Origin: a virus
Strand: one strand, 5' to 3'
Virus record (IMG/VR): IMGVR_UViG_3300032309_000931
Coordinates: 29,876 to 93,875 of that record
Length of the DNA stretch: 64,000 nucleotides
The notes beneath the pieces were generated by a model. It was not told where the DNA came from and did not search any database. It saw only the letters and a list, made by a program, of their open reading frames with translations. This document shows, in pieces, positions 26,917-33,123 of this stretch (position 1 is its first letter; every line of letters starts with the position of its first letter). The translations under genes were made by a program, and so were the position numbers.

Positions 26917-27120
26917 AGTATAACTATTATAAACTATCTTTTACTACATCTTGATATAAAGTTCTCCGACAATAACTAGATATAGTGTCATTAAAGCGAA
27001 GCGGAAAATTCGGCGGCGAATAGAGTATCCCAAACACCCTATCCCCAAACAAGGATAAAGAAACATCCAATACAGGGGCAATATGTGTTAACACACCGAA
27101 TGTGTTGATATACTAGATAT
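26917..27120. other. Intergenic region between divergent genes
   Basis: No gene seen. It carries the -10 boxes of both flanking genes and the palindrome TGTGTTAACACA shortly before the plus-strand -10, a possible operator. Confidence 0.4.
27109..27114 (+). promoter_or_regulatory. Leaderless-type -10 (TATACT)
   Basis: TATACT, AGATAT, ATG: 6-nt spacing, no ribosome site. Confidence 0.5.
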
Positions 27121-27330
27121 ATGACCGATGAACAAAAGCCTGTAATGCCTTGGGACCTACTTAATCCAAACCAGCCTCGTAGCACAAAAGAACTTAAAGC
27201 AGAGCGTCTTGCCATATGTGCAGAATGTCCTTTATATAATTCATTTGCCCATACGTGTACAATATGTAAATGTTTTATGAAGATGAAGACTAAACTTGCT
27301 CACGCTTATTGTCCTATACATAAATGGTGA
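27121..27330 (+). CDS. Zinc-binding phage protein with CxxC-CxxCxC motif
   Basis: 69 residues. Cysteine pattern: AICAECPLYN, then CTICKCFMKMKTKLAHAYCP. This set is typical of a small zinc protein family widely found in phages of soil and water bacteria. The Pro/Trp-rich N-terminus (MPWDLLNPNQPRS) is also typical. Function unknown. First gene of the plus-strand block, predicted leaderless. Confidence 0.8.
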   Translation: MTDEQKPVMPWDLLNPNQPRSTKELKAERLAICAECPLYNSFAHTCTICKCFMKMKTKLAHAYCPIHKW

Positions 27331-27353
27331 ATACACATCAGGCAAGCGTTGCT
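27331..27353 (+). terminator. Possible terminator hairpin
   Basis: CAGGCAAGC-GTT-GCTTGCTG hairpin (one bulge) directly after the stop codon. The U-tract is weak. Confidence 0.4.
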
Positions 27354-27441
27354 TGCTGTATACCGTTGAAAAATAGACCATCTCGTATCCAAGTACCAAA
27401 ATATATTCTAGCTCGTTAGAGAGCCTCTGAGAGCTTTATGA

Positions 27442-27447
27442 TATAAT
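27442..27447 (+). promoter_or_regulatory. Leaderless-type -10 (TATAAT)
   Basis: TATAAT, TATTCT, ATG: exactly 6 nt before the start codon of the helix-turn-helix gene. Confidence 0.5.
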
Positions 27448-27453
27448 TATTCT

Positions 27454-27627
27454 ATGGAAACAAATTATATGCACAAGGACTGGCTCACCGAACAATTTGT
27501 AGAGCTAAAGAAAACATCTCGTCAGATCTCAAGAGAGATTAATGTATCAAGAAAGATTATTAACGTATGTCTATTGAACTTTGGTCTTATTACAAGAGAT
27601 GAATTGGAAGATTCTGATCTACCGTGA
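27454..27627 (+). CDS. Small helix-turn-helix-like protein
   Basis: 57 residues. HKDWLTEQFVELKKTSRQIS followed by REINVSRKIINVCLLNFGL reads as a helix-turn-helix of the kind used in short phage DNA-binding proteins and homing-type domains: tryptophan, then a Leu/Phe core, then SRQIS-REINVS. Might regulate the adjacent promoters, which is inference. Leaderless start. Confidence 0.65.
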   Translation: METNYMHKDWLTEQFVELKKTSRQISREINVSRKIINVCLLNFGLITRDELEDSDLP

Positions 27628-27770
27628 CAAATAGTGACATCTTCATTTTGATCATTTGCTTTGCACCTGTTGCAGCAGTGGCTATTGGGTTATTGTCTTT
27701 CTATTATGCATTTAGAGTTGATCAGGATGTATTTAGTGGAGATCTAGACTTCGATACCGTCGATTTCTAA
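27624..27770 (+). CDS. Small membrane protein
   Basis: 48 residues, GTG start overlapping the preceding TGA (GTGA). One hydrophobic segment (IFILIICFAPVAAVAIGLLS) and an acidic tail (DQDVFSGDLDFDTVDF). Unknown function. Confidence 0.6.
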   Translation: MTNSDIFILIICFAPVAAVAIGLLSFYYAFRVDQDVFSGDLDFDTVDF

Positions 27771-28010
27771 AACATCCAAATCTGAATAATTTTTTATTTG
27801 TCGTATGCGACGAATTCTGAATATTTTTTTTTATTTTTGGATTTAGACATTTTCTGAATAATTTGATTATGTGTATGATACACGATCTGAGAGAATAAAA
27901 CACTAAATCTTAGTGAGCACACTGCCTAAGCACTGCCTCTAATCGAGAATTGACTACTGGTGCCACCTAATAAATAGGAATAGTACTAGTGACTAGTGCC
28001 ACCTAGTAAT
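27771..28010. other. AT-rich non-coding region with direct repeats
   Basis: Contains repeated CTGAATA(A)T blocks in long A/T tracts and two copies of GTGCCACCTARTAA. No convincing coding frame on either strand. Confidence 0.4.
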
Positions 28011-28172
28011 CTAGGCTAGTGGAATCCAAGACCCACACTCTAGGCACGTGTCCGTAGCAACGTGGAACCAAGATTCTTCGTCACACACTACGCAGTCAGC
28101 GATAGCGTATCCTTCAACGTGCTGTCCACTAGCGAGCATTTCGTCACATTCTTCTGAGAGTAGCATTTCCAT
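28011..28172 (-). CDS. CxxC microprotein on the minus strand
   Basis: 53 residues: MEMLLSEECDEMLASGQHVE, then two zinc-knuckle pairs, DCVVCDEES and TCLECGSW. The ribosome site AAAGGACAGACAA is the same type used by the plus-strand microproteins, and the same promoter element stands upstream in inverted orientation. The only minus-strand member of the block. Function unknown. Confidence 0.68.
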   Translation of the reverse strand: MEMLLSEECDEMLASGQHVEGYAIADCVVCDEESWFHVATDTCLECGSWIPLA

Positions 28173-28208
28173 TTGTCTGTCCTTTGTTTGTGTTTCTTTG
28201 ATATCTAA

Positions 28209-28230
28209 ATACTATGTCATAGCACGGACA
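28209..28230 (-). promoter_or_regulatory. TGTC-type promoter, minus-strand copy
   Basis: TGTCCGTGCTA, 5 nt, TAGTAT; drives the minus-strand microprotein. Matches the plus-strand family in core and spacing. Confidence 0.6.
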
Positions 28231-28290
28231 TATAACTACCAATACCGCACATATTTAGGTGAACAATAGGTTAACAAATTTTGCGCCCCC

Positions 28291-28314
28291 CACGCAACAT
28301 TCTTGCGTGTTTTT
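28291..28314 (+). terminator. Hairpin CACGCAA/TTGCGTG with U-tract
   Basis: Seven-base stem, CATTC loop, then TTTTT. Preceded by the GCGCCCC motif (28283-28289). Lies upstream of a TGTC promoter. Confidence 0.7.
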
Positions 28315-28372
28315 ACGACTTACGCAATAAATCCCCAAATAGCCTGTTTTTAGCCCTATTCTGGTAGTTTTA

Positions 28373-28394
28373 TGTCGGTGGTCGATGTTACACT
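28373..28394 (+). promoter_or_regulatory. TGTC-type promoter 1
   Basis: TGTCGGTGGTC, 5 nt (GATGT), TACACT. Followed by a ~120-nt leader and the first zinc microprotein. Confidence 0.7.
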
Positions 28395-28427
28395 AAATAT
28401 ATAAACAAACAGAGAAACCAAAGAGAG

Positions 28428-28482
28428 TGAGCCTCTCAGAGCAAATAAGACCCAAAGGGTATGAGCCTCTCAGAGCAAATAA
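28428..28482 (+). repeat. Tandem leader repeat TGAGCCTCTCAGAGCAAATAA
   Basis: Two copies of a 21-base unit (28428-28448 and 28462-28482) in the leader of the first microprotein operon; a third, slightly altered copy is at 30510-30531 and a partial one near 27418. The unit contains a short self-complementary core. Each copy overlaps a GTG or ATG that opens a very short frame, so a leader peptide is possible. Confidence 0.55.
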
Positions 28483-28513
28483 ATCTCAAGGTTTCAGATA
28501 AGGATAGAAAATA

Positions 28514-28624
28514 ATGAATGAATTTCACGGAAATTGCCAAAAGTGTGGCACTTGGAATCGAATTGCGTTTGTAGGTTCGATGTCCCTTAGCCAATTGCTT
28601 TGCAAGGCTTGCCGTAACAAGTAA
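28514..28624 (+). CDS. Zinc microprotein Z1
   Basis: 36 residues, MNEFHGNCQKCGTWNRIAFV then two further Cys: C8-x2-C11 and C30-x2-C33 form a zinc ribbon. A near-identical paralogue follows 0.2 kb downstream, which supports it being real. Unknown function; such ribbons usually bind nucleic acid or host proteins. Confidence 0.7.
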   Translation: MNEFHGNCQKCGTWNRIAFVGSMSLSQLLCKACRNK

Positions 28625-28645
28625 GCCCCATAGCTTGTGCATAAG

Positions 28646-28654
28646 TTATCCACA
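28646..28654 (+). promoter_or_regulatory. DnaA box (TTATCCACA)
   Basis: Perfect 9-base consensus, followed by GGCGGCGCACC. In the gap between Z1 and its paralogue. Confidence 0.7.
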
Positions 28655-28770
28655 GGCGGCGCACCACCATATCTAGTAACATACTGACATTTACGTACTA
28701 CATATAGATTCCCCTGAATTATAACAAAATGGTAACATAGCGTAACAATAGGGCATATCGATTAGTTATA

Positions 28771-28792
28771 TGTCGGTGGTCTGTGTTAGGCT
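28771..28792 (+). promoter_or_regulatory. TGTC-type promoter 2
   Basis: TGTCGGTGGTC, 5 nt (TGTGT), TAGGCT. The weakest -10 of the family but with a perfect upstream block. Confidence 0.65.
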
Positions 28793-28816
28793 GTAGACAT
28801 AAAGAAAGGAAATGAA

Positions 28817-28939
28817 ATGAACGAATTTCACGGTAACTGCCAGAACTGTAAGGTCTGGACAAAGGTAGCCTTCAATGGCTCAATGGGTCTGAGTGAGTTG
28901 CTCTGCTCGCTCTGCCGTATGACACAGGCTACCAAGTAG
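28817..28939 (+). CDS. Zinc microprotein Z2
   Basis: 40 residues, MNEFHGNCQNCKVWTKVAFN, same Cys spacing as Z1 (C8, C11, C30, C33). Tandem duplicate with its own promoter. The start is chosen by similarity to Z1; an ATGAAATGA start-stop triplet pair overlaps the true start. Confidence 0.7.
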   Translation: MNEFHGNCQNCKVWTKVAFNGSMGLSELLCSLCRMTQATK

Positions 28940-28944
28940 TTTCG

Positions 28945-28966
28945 TGTCGTACCTCTAGGCTATACT
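28945..28966 (+). promoter_or_regulatory. TGTC-type promoter, degenerate copy
   Basis: TGTCGTACCTC, 5 nt (TAGGC), TATACT. Good -10 and correct spacing, weaker upstream block. Confidence 0.55.
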
Positions 28967-28991
28967 GATAACAACAAGTAAGGACAAACAA

Positions 28992-29171
28992 ATGGAAATC
29001 GAAAACGAAATCGACATCAACGAAGTTGAGGACATCAACATCAACACTCTCACGCCTAAGCAAATGGCACTACGCCTAAACGCTCTCGTTCGTTTGGCTC
29101 AGGGTGAAACATTCACTACCCACGATTTTGAGGAAGCCCTAACGCTCACTCGCAAACTGGCTAAGCGATAG
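28992..29171 (+). CDS. Hypothetical acidic helical protein
   Basis: 59 residues; acidic Ile/Asn/Glu-rich start (EIENEIDINEVEDINI), then amphipathic helices (KQMALRLNALVRLAQGETFT). Ribosome site AAGGACAAACAA. First gene of a three-gene operon. Not recognised. Confidence 0.65.
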   Translation: MEIENEIDINEVEDININTLTPKQMALRLNALVRLAQGETFTTHDFEEALTLTRKLAKR

Positions 29172-29179
29172 GGGAACCA

Positions 29180-29269
29180 ATGCTAGTCTCAAACATCGCC
29201 ACAGTAATTTGTGTGCTACTAATCGGATACCTAATAATCTACATCGCTCAGGAGATAAGCAATGACTAA
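29180..29269 (+). CDS. 29-residue membrane microprotein
   Basis: One membrane segment (IATVICVLLIGYLIIYIAQE). Overlaps the next gene by 8 bases, which supports translational coupling. Confidence 0.5.
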   Translation: MLVSNIATVICVLLIGYLIIYIAQEISND

Positions 29270-29351
29270 ATGTAAAGAGTGTAAGCGTAACCTAACTGTA
29301 ATAATCGAAAACTATCCTGATTTGTGTTGGTCGTGTGTGATGGAACAGTAG
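29262..29351 (+). CDS. 29-residue zinc-ribbon microprotein
   Basis: MTKCKECKRNLTVIIENYPD followed by LCWSC: C4-x2-C7 and C22-x2-C25. Too small for an enzyme; a zinc-dependent binding peptide is plausible. Confidence 0.55.
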   Translation: MTKCKECKRNLTVIIENYPDLCWSCVMEQ

Positions 29352-29361
29352 GCGGATCGAC

Positions 29362-29413
29362 TTATCCACAGCCCCCGAAAAGTTATCCACAGGGGGGCGC
29401 AAACTTATCCACA
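29362..29413 (+). promoter_or_regulatory. Cluster of three DnaA boxes
   Basis: Perfect TTATCCACA at 29362-29370, 29383-29391 and 29405-29413, same orientation, spaced 21-22 nt, i.e. two helical turns apart. Confidence 0.75.
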
Positions 29414-29472
29414 GCCTGTTAGTAACTTAGTTACGAATTGTTACGAACTTTCCCTAAAATTCCCTAGTTTTA

Positions 29473-29494
29473 TGTCGGTGGTCAATGATAAAAT
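29473..29494 (+). promoter_or_regulatory. TGTC-type promoter 3
   Basis: TGTCGGTGGTC, 5 nt (AATGA), TAAAAT. Confidence 0.68.
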
Positions 29495-29520
29495 GTAAAC
29501 ATACAAGCAAAGGACAAAAA

Positions 29521-29637
29521 ATGAACTGGTATCAAGTACTCGTAGAGTATGATGAAATGATTGGCACAATCTATGTTGCGGCAGATGAATTGGAAGCATT
29601 CAAGGCAAAGTATAAAGTGCTAAGCGTAATCATCTAG
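29521..29637 (+). CDS. Hypothetical 38-residue protein
   Basis: MNWYQVLVEYDEMIGTIYVA..., reads as strand-helix-strand. Similar in style to other DUF-like peptides in this block that begin with a Tyr/Val strand then (A)DELEAF. Ribosome site AAAGGAC. Confidence 0.62.
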   Translation: MNWYQVLVEYDEMIGTIYVAADELEAFKAKYKVLSVII

Positions 29638-29644
29638 GGTTTCG

Positions 29645-29666
29645 TGTCGGTGGTCGCTGGTATACT
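29645..29666 (+). promoter_or_regulatory. TGTC-type promoter 4
   Basis: TGTCGGTGGTC, 5 nt (GCTGG), TATACT. Confidence 0.72.
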
Positions 29667-29693
29667 AATAACATAAACAAGAAAAGGACAATA

Positions 29694-29834
29694 ATGACAA
29701 AGAGTCGATACACAACCGTACTGGTGGAAATGCCAGACAAGATTTTTTTCCAAGCAATCCACATCTATGATTGGGCTAAGGAAATCGAATACTTGAAATC
29801 TCAGGGTGCTACTTCTATCACTATAGCCAAGTAG
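29694..29834 (+). CDS. Hypothetical 46-residue protein
   Basis: Strand-helix-strand plan (TTVLVEMPDKIFFQAIHIYD, then YLKSQGATSITIAK). The protein encoded just before it has the same plan, so both may be one microprotein family. The stop codon abuts a DnaA box. Confidence 0.62.
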   Translation: MTKSRYTTVLVEMPDKIFFQAIHIYDWAKEIEYLKSQGATSITIAK

Positions 29835-29907
29835 TTATCCACAGGGGTATCGAATGAGCCTGTAGTTATCCACAGCAAATAAGTCGATACCCCCAAAGTT
29901 ATCCACA
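29835..29907 (+). promoter_or_regulatory. Cluster of three DnaA boxes
   Basis: Perfect TTATCCACA at 29835-29843, 29866-29874 and 29899-29907, all same orientation, spaced 31 and 33 nt (about three helical turns). Confidence 0.75.
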
Positions 29908-29918
29908 GGCTGCGCCCC

Positions 29919-29940
29919 ACGCAAGTTTATTGCGTCTTTA
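29919..29940 (+). terminator. Hairpin ACGCAA/TTGCGT
   Basis: Six-base stem, GTTTA loop, then CTTTATG; follows TGCGCCCC. Same type as the hairpin at 28291. Confidence 0.5.
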
Positions 29941-29978
29941 TGAAGATAGTTGCGTTTTCCCTGAATTGGGGGGTTTTA

Positions 29979-30000
29979 TGTCGGTGGTCGGCTGTATACT
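29979..30000 (+). promoter_or_regulatory. TGTC-type promoter 5
   Basis: TGTCGGTGGTC, 5 nt (GGCTG), TATACT. Confidence 0.72.
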
Positions 30001-30026
30001 GATAACATAGACAGAAAAGGACAACT

Positions 30027-30206
30027 ATGACAAATCAACTCCCAGAAAACAAGGCAACTGCCGAACAGTATGAAACTCTCAAATCGCTTATCACAAAGCG
30101 TTACCCTGACGCAGACCTGCTTCACATCTACGCTTCACTCTCAGGCGTACTTTCAGTAGGCGTATCTGAAGAGGCTATGGCACGACTTATCGAACTACAC
30201 CAGTAG
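30027..30206 (+). CDS. Hypothetical 59-residue helical protein
   Basis: MTNQLPENKATAEQYETLKS..., helices with a central YPDADLLHIYASLSG. No family recognised. Single-gene operon between two TGTC promoters; ribosome site AAAAGGACAACT. Confidence 0.65.
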   Translation: MTNQLPENKATAEQYETLKSLITKRYPDADLLHIYASLSGVLSVGVSEEAMARLIELHQ

Positions 30207-30211
30207 TTTCG

Positions 30212-30233
30212 TGTCGGTGCTCACCAGTATAAT
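30212..30233 (+). promoter_or_regulatory. TGTC-type promoter 6
   Basis: TGTCGGTGCTC, 5 nt (ACCAG), TATAAT. Confidence 0.72.
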
Positions 30234-30258
30234 TGTAATACAAGCAGAAAAGGAAAAA

Positions 30259-30492
30259 ATGGAACAACTAATCGGAACAAACGTAAAAACACACAACCAC
30301 GCTTATCTTGGTGAGGTTCGCAACGTGTCTAGACTGTTTGTAAAGCCTATCTATCGTCACCTGAGAGGCATTGAGGCTAACGAGCCTTATGTTGCCTACG
30401 CTGTCGAAATCGAAGGCTCGGACAGTCCTAAAGGCTGGACAACGCTTATCGCTCGTGATGAAGCAGACATCCTGAAGCGTTACGCAGTCTAA
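30259..30492 (+). CDS. Hypothetical 77-residue protein
   Basis: Start at 30259 (MEQLIGTNVKTHNHAYLGEV), chosen because it follows AAAAGGA; a longer frame from 30211 would include the promoter. Beta-rich sequence with a small-barrel look (VKTHNHAYLGEVRNV...YVAYAVEIEGSD). Unknown. Confidence 0.65.
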   Translation: MEQLIGTNVKTHNHAYLGEVRNVSRLFVKPIYRHLRGIEANEPYVAYAVEIEGSDSPKGWTTLIARDEADILKRYAV

Positions 30493-30589
30493 TCCGTAAG
30501 GGGAGAGAGTGAGCCTCGCAAGAGCAAATAAATCTCTCCCCAAACAGGATACATTCCAAAATGGGAATGTGTGTCAATCTCAAAAAAAT

Positions 30590-30596
30590 GCGCCCC
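30590..30596 (+). other. GCGCCCC intergenic motif (one of nine plus-strand copies)
   Basis: Exact copies also at 28283, 29912, 31683, 33011, 34123, 35603, 36952 and 38180, and inverted near 29394, 30989 and 41363. Found only in intergenic gaps of the microprotein block, soon after stop codons. Confidence 0.55.
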
Positions 30597-30655
30597 CCCC
30601 CACCCCTAGCCTTAATTACGAATTAAGAAAACAAATCCCAGATTCCCGAATTAGA

Positions 30656-30677
30656 TGTCGGTGGTCAATGTTATACT
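30656..30677 (+). promoter_or_regulatory. TGTC-type promoter 7
   Basis: TGTCGGTGGTC, 5 nt (AATGT), TATACT. Confidence 0.72.
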
Positions 30678-30704
30678 GTATACATAACGAAAGGACATAA
30701 GCAA

Positions 30705-30971
30705 ATGGCTTACTCAAACACTCACGCAGATTTCTACCAGACGGCTATGGGGACTATGGTCACAGAGCCTCAGTCGGCTTGGGATACCTCTACTCACTGT
30801 GCAGACTGTGGCGTTCAGTACGCTTACTGTGGCTGCCCCAACGAGGACATTGACGAGCCTGTTGATGGCTTTGCTGTCTGTGCTGTCTGCGACTATACCG
30901 TTCGTGGACTATTCTATCTCAATGGGGATTCAACTGGTCGCTGTGCTGGATGCCATAACTCTATTCGATAG
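30705..30971 (+). CDS. Double zinc-finger protein
   Basis: 88 residues with many paired cysteines: HCADCGVQYAYCGCP in the middle, then AVCAVCDYTVRGL and RCAGCHNSI near the end. Two zinc sites are likely. N-terminus AYSNTHADFYQTAMGTMV. Unknown function; possible nucleic-acid or host-factor binding. Confidence 0.7.
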   Translation: MAYSNTHADFYQTAMGTMVTEPQSAWDTSTHCADCGVQYAYCGCPNEDIDEPVDGFAVCAVCDYTVRGLFYLNGDSTGRCAGCHNSIR

Positions 30972-30974
30972 GAG

Positions 30975-30983
30975 TTATCCACA
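30975..30983 (+). promoter_or_regulatory. DnaA box (TTATCCACA)
   Basis: Perfect consensus 3 nt after the stop codon of the zinc-finger gene. Confidence 0.7.
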
Positions 30984-31058
30984 GGCTGGGGCGCAGCTTT
31001 TGATCCTAGACATAATTACGTAAGCATTAAAAATACCCTGGAAATTTCCCTAGTTTTA

Positions 31059-31080
31059 TGTCGGTGCTCAGATGTATAAT
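31059..31080 (+). promoter_or_regulatory. TGTC-type promoter 8
   Basis: TGTCGGTGCTC, 5 nt (AGATG), TATAAT. Confidence 0.72.
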
Positions 31081-31111
31081 TATATTATCAACCAAACAAA
31101 GGACAAAGTAA

Positions 31112-31662
31112 TGACTACTCTCACCGCTAACGAAATTCACACCGCAACTGCTACAGATTTGTACCGTGACCTGATTGTTCGTGCTACTCTTGGACAGGTC
31201 GAACAGGCTAGTGTCTGGTATCACGAAGCACAAGAAGTTGCCCAAGAGGTTGCTCGTAATCTGGACACAACGCTAGAGGTTGGTGCTAGTGTCGTATCTG
31301 CGTTTTCTCCTCGTGAGCGTTGGGCAAGCAACATCGAAAAGGCTGTGGCGTTCTCACTTGGACACACGCCTAAAGGATTGGGCAACAACCTCAAAATGGC
31401 ACAGTCCTCGCTGACTGCTGGATTCTATGCCCTCAAGGGTCTCAAGACTAATGCGTTTGCTCGTGCCATTGCTGGAGATACTGACGCTGTTGTGATTGAC
31501 ATTTGGATGATGAGAGCGGCAGGTATGGAAACTGATAGCCCAACTCAAGGACAGTATTTCGCACTCTCACTTGCTTGCCGTAATGTCGCTAAAGAATTTG
31601 GGCTTACTCCTCGCACCGCACAGGCTCTGATTTGGATTCTCGTGAGAGGCTCAGCAATCTAA
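31112..31662 (+). CDS. Conserved actinophage protein with HhH-glycosylase-like features
   Basis: 183 residues from the ATG at 31112 (AAAGGACAAAGTA upstream). Contains VVSAFSPRERWASNIEKAVA, then GLKTNAFARAIAGDTDAVVI followed by DIWMMRAAG, and a C-terminal GLTPRTAQALIWILVRG. The K-x-x-x-F-x-R-x-(I/L)-AGD-x-(D/A)-AVx-(I/V)-D pattern recalls the helix-hairpin-helix DNA glycosylase fold and similar proteins are common in actinobacterial phages. Enzymatic activity is not shown by the sequence; DNA binding is a reasonable inference. Confidence 0.72.
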
Positions 31663-31689
31663 GGGCTACCCCGAAAGGGGTTGCGCCCC

Positions 31690-31706
31690 ACGCAGCTTTC
31701 TTGCGT
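31690..31706 (+). terminator. Hairpin ACGCA/TGCGT
   Basis: Third member of the ACGCA-x-TGCGT hairpin group, directly after the GCGCCCC motif; weak without U-tract. Confidence 0.4.
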
Positions 31707-31750
31707 AATTACGAACAATTTTTGTTTTTCCCTAAATTTGGGTAGTTATG

Positions 31751-31772
31751 TGTCGGTGCTCTGATGTATACT
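31751..31772 (+). promoter_or_regulatory. TGTC-type promoter 9 (leaderless geometry)
   Basis: TGTCGGTGCTC, 5 nt (TGATG), TATACT, then AATACT and ATG. The start codon lies 6 nt after the -10, so the mRNA would have no leader. Confidence 0.72.
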
Positions 31773-31778
31773 AATACT

Positions 31779-31943
31779 ATGAAGAAAAAGAACCCAACTC
31801 ACAAAGGTATTGAGAACAAGCCCTACATTGAGGCTATGCGTGAATTGCGTAGGTCTAACGCAGCCACTACCCACGACAACCGCCCTAACCGTTTGCGTAC
31901 TCGCAAAGCAATCAAAACCCAAGCAATCAAGGAGAACGAATAA
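31779..31943 (+). CDS. Basic 54-residue protein
   Basis: Very basic (KKKNPTHKGIENKPYIEAMR, then LRRSN...RTRKAIKTQAIK), suggesting nucleic-acid or ribosome binding. No ribosome site; predicted leaderless. Coupled by TAATG overlap to the next gene. Confidence 0.65.
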   Translation: MKKKNPTHKGIENKPYIEAMRELRRSNAATTHDNRPNRLRTRKAIKTQAIKENE

Positions 31944-32110
31944 TGGAATGTGAATTCTGCACTAATGAAAAACTGGCTACCGTTTCGGTTATGCACCTGC
32001 GTGACCGTATCGAACAAGCCGCCTGTGGCAAGTGTGCCAACGACCTATCTGATGAAAAGTGGGTAGTCACTCACGAATTCGACACATCTATCTGGGATTT
32101 TGCAGGGTAG
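31943..32110 (+). CDS. CxxC zinc microprotein
   Basis: 55 residues: MECEFCTNEK near the start and CGKCANDLSD in the middle give two CxxC pairs separated by a helix (HLRDRIEQAA). Ends WDFAG. Common plan in actinobacterial phages; role unknown. Confidence 0.68.
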   Translation: MECEFCTNEKLATVSVMHLRDRIEQAACGKCANDLSDEKWVVTHEFDTSIWDFAG

Positions 32111-32115
32111 TTATG

Positions 32116-32137
32116 TGTCGGTGGTCTAGGTTATAAT
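32116..32137 (+). promoter_or_regulatory. TGTC-type promoter 10
   Basis: TGTCGGTGGTC, 5 nt (TAGGT), TATAAT. Confidence 0.72.
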
Positions 32138-32165
32138 AGTAATACGAACAAAGAAAAGGACAGAA

Positions 32166-32339
32166 ATGAAAAAGTACAACTTCACTGGTTTCGCATTCGG
32201 TAGTAACGGAGAAATGGTTTTCCGTATTGAGGTTCTGAACCACACCGAAAACGGAACAAATGTTTCCACCCAAATCGATTTGGAACTCACACCAGAGGAA
32301 CGAACCGAACTCATCACCCAACTTATCTCAATCAAGTAG
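32166..32339 (+). CDS. Hypothetical 57-residue protein
   Basis: Beta strands (YNFTGFAFGSNGEMVFRIEV) then a helix (TPEERTELITQLISIK). Single-gene operon. Not recognised. Ribosome site AAAAGGACAGAA. Confidence 0.62.
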   Translation: MKKYNFTGFAFGSNGEMVFRIEVLNHTENGTNVSTQIDLELTPEERTELITQLISIK

Positions 32340-32344
32340 TTTGG

Positions 32345-32366
32345 TGTCGGTGCTTCACGCTATAAT
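32345..32366 (+). promoter_or_regulatory. TGTC-type promoter 11
   Basis: TGTCGGTGCTT, 5 nt (CACGC), TATAAT. First promoter of a four-gene operon. Confidence 0.7.
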
Positions 32367-32390
32367 AGAACTACGAACAAAGGACAATAA

Positions 32391-32570
32391 ATGAAAGACA
32401 CAATCAACCGTTCAGGTGAGGTAATCGAAAATCTCACAATCGCACAGGGTGACCGCCGTTATGCTTACGCATTTGCGTTTGGATTTGCGTGGTCTTTGCT
32501 CTCGGAAAAGAACCGTAAAGAGTTGCTGAAAATCTCAGAACGAAAAGCACAAGAAAAGGACAACGACTAA
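32391..32570 (+). CDS. Hypothetical 59-residue protein
   Basis: Helical, with an aromatic hydrophobic stretch (YAYAFAFGFAWSLL) that could touch a membrane, and a charged C-terminus (SERKAQEKDND). Coupled to the next gene through TAATG. Confidence 0.62.
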   Translation: MKDTINRSGEVIENLTIAQGDRRYAYAFAFGFAWSLLSEKNRKELLKISERKAQEKDND

Positions 32571-32767
32571 TGACAAAGTATCCAGAAATCGAAGTACAAC
32601 TTACAGGACAAGACGGCAACGCATTCGCAATTATGGGTGCGGTATCTCGTGAACTCCGCAAGGCTGGGGTATCCAAAGAGGAAATCAACGAATACACTAC
32701 GCAATCTATGTCTGGCGACTATGACAACCTTTTGCGTACTGCTATGGCTTGGGTGAGTGTATCCTAA
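32570..32767 (+). CDS. Hypothetical 65-residue protein of a common actinophage type
   Basis: EVQLTGQDGNAFAIMGAVSR then ELRKAGVSKEEINEYTTQSM: the pattern strand, GxDGNAFxI(M/L)G, helix, (S/T)GDYDNLL is a small conserved phage family of unknown function. Overlaps both neighbours by a base. Confidence 0.72.
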   Translation: MTKYPEIEVQLTGQDGNAFAIMGAVSRELRKAGVSKEEINEYTTQSMSGDYDNLLRTAMAWVSVS

Positions 32768-32946
32768 TGATGACACGCAAAGACTATGTAGCCGTTTCAG
32801 AATTGCTGAACACCTACGCTCTCAAAATAGATGAGCAAACATTCGACCTACTCATTCACGACTTTGCTGGACTGATGGCAAAGGACAATGAGCGTTTCAT
32901 CGCTGACCGTTTCATCTCCGCTTGCTGGAATGGCGAGAATGCTTGA
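32767..32946 (+). CDS. Hypothetical 59-residue protein
   Basis: Start at the ATG overlapping the previous stop (MMTRKDYVAVSELLNTYALK). The core RKDYVAVSELLN...LIHDFAGLMAKDNERFIADRF (residues ~3-50) is a family of short helical phage proteins: DFA-x-x-(F/M)-x-x-DN-x-x-F-x-x-x-(R/K)F. Unknown function. Confidence 0.72.
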   Translation: MMTRKDYVAVSELLNTYALKIDEQTFDLLIHDFAGLMAKDNERFIADRFISACWNGENA

Positions 32947-33004
32947 GATTATTGTTATCACGCTGGGGGTATTGGCAGTACTCCTGGCGTGGTTCAATGA
33001 CTAA
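32939..33004 (+). CDS. 21-residue membrane microprotein
   Basis: MLEIIVITLGVLAVLLAWFN: one hydrophobic span, overlapping the upstream gene by 8 bases. Short but consistent with similar membrane microproteins in this block. Confidence 0.4.
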   Translation: MLEIIVITLGVLAVLLAWFND

Positions 33005-33078
33005 AATTTTGCGCCCCCCTGCCCTCACAAACCTATTACTAACCTTACGATCTTTTTCCCGAAATTCACAGAGTTTGA

Positions 33079-33100
33079 TGTCGGTGGTACTTGGTATAAT
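33079..33100 (+). promoter_or_regulatory. TGTC-type promoter 12
   Basis: TGTCGGTGGTA, 5 nt (CTTGG), TATAAT. Confidence 0.72.
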
Positions 33101-33123
33101 AGAAACATAACGAAAGGACACTA

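Noticed and set aside
30509-30700. 63-codon frame after the 77-residue gene
   Set aside because: It begins within the leader repeat and runs across GCGCCCC and a promoter; no coding signal.
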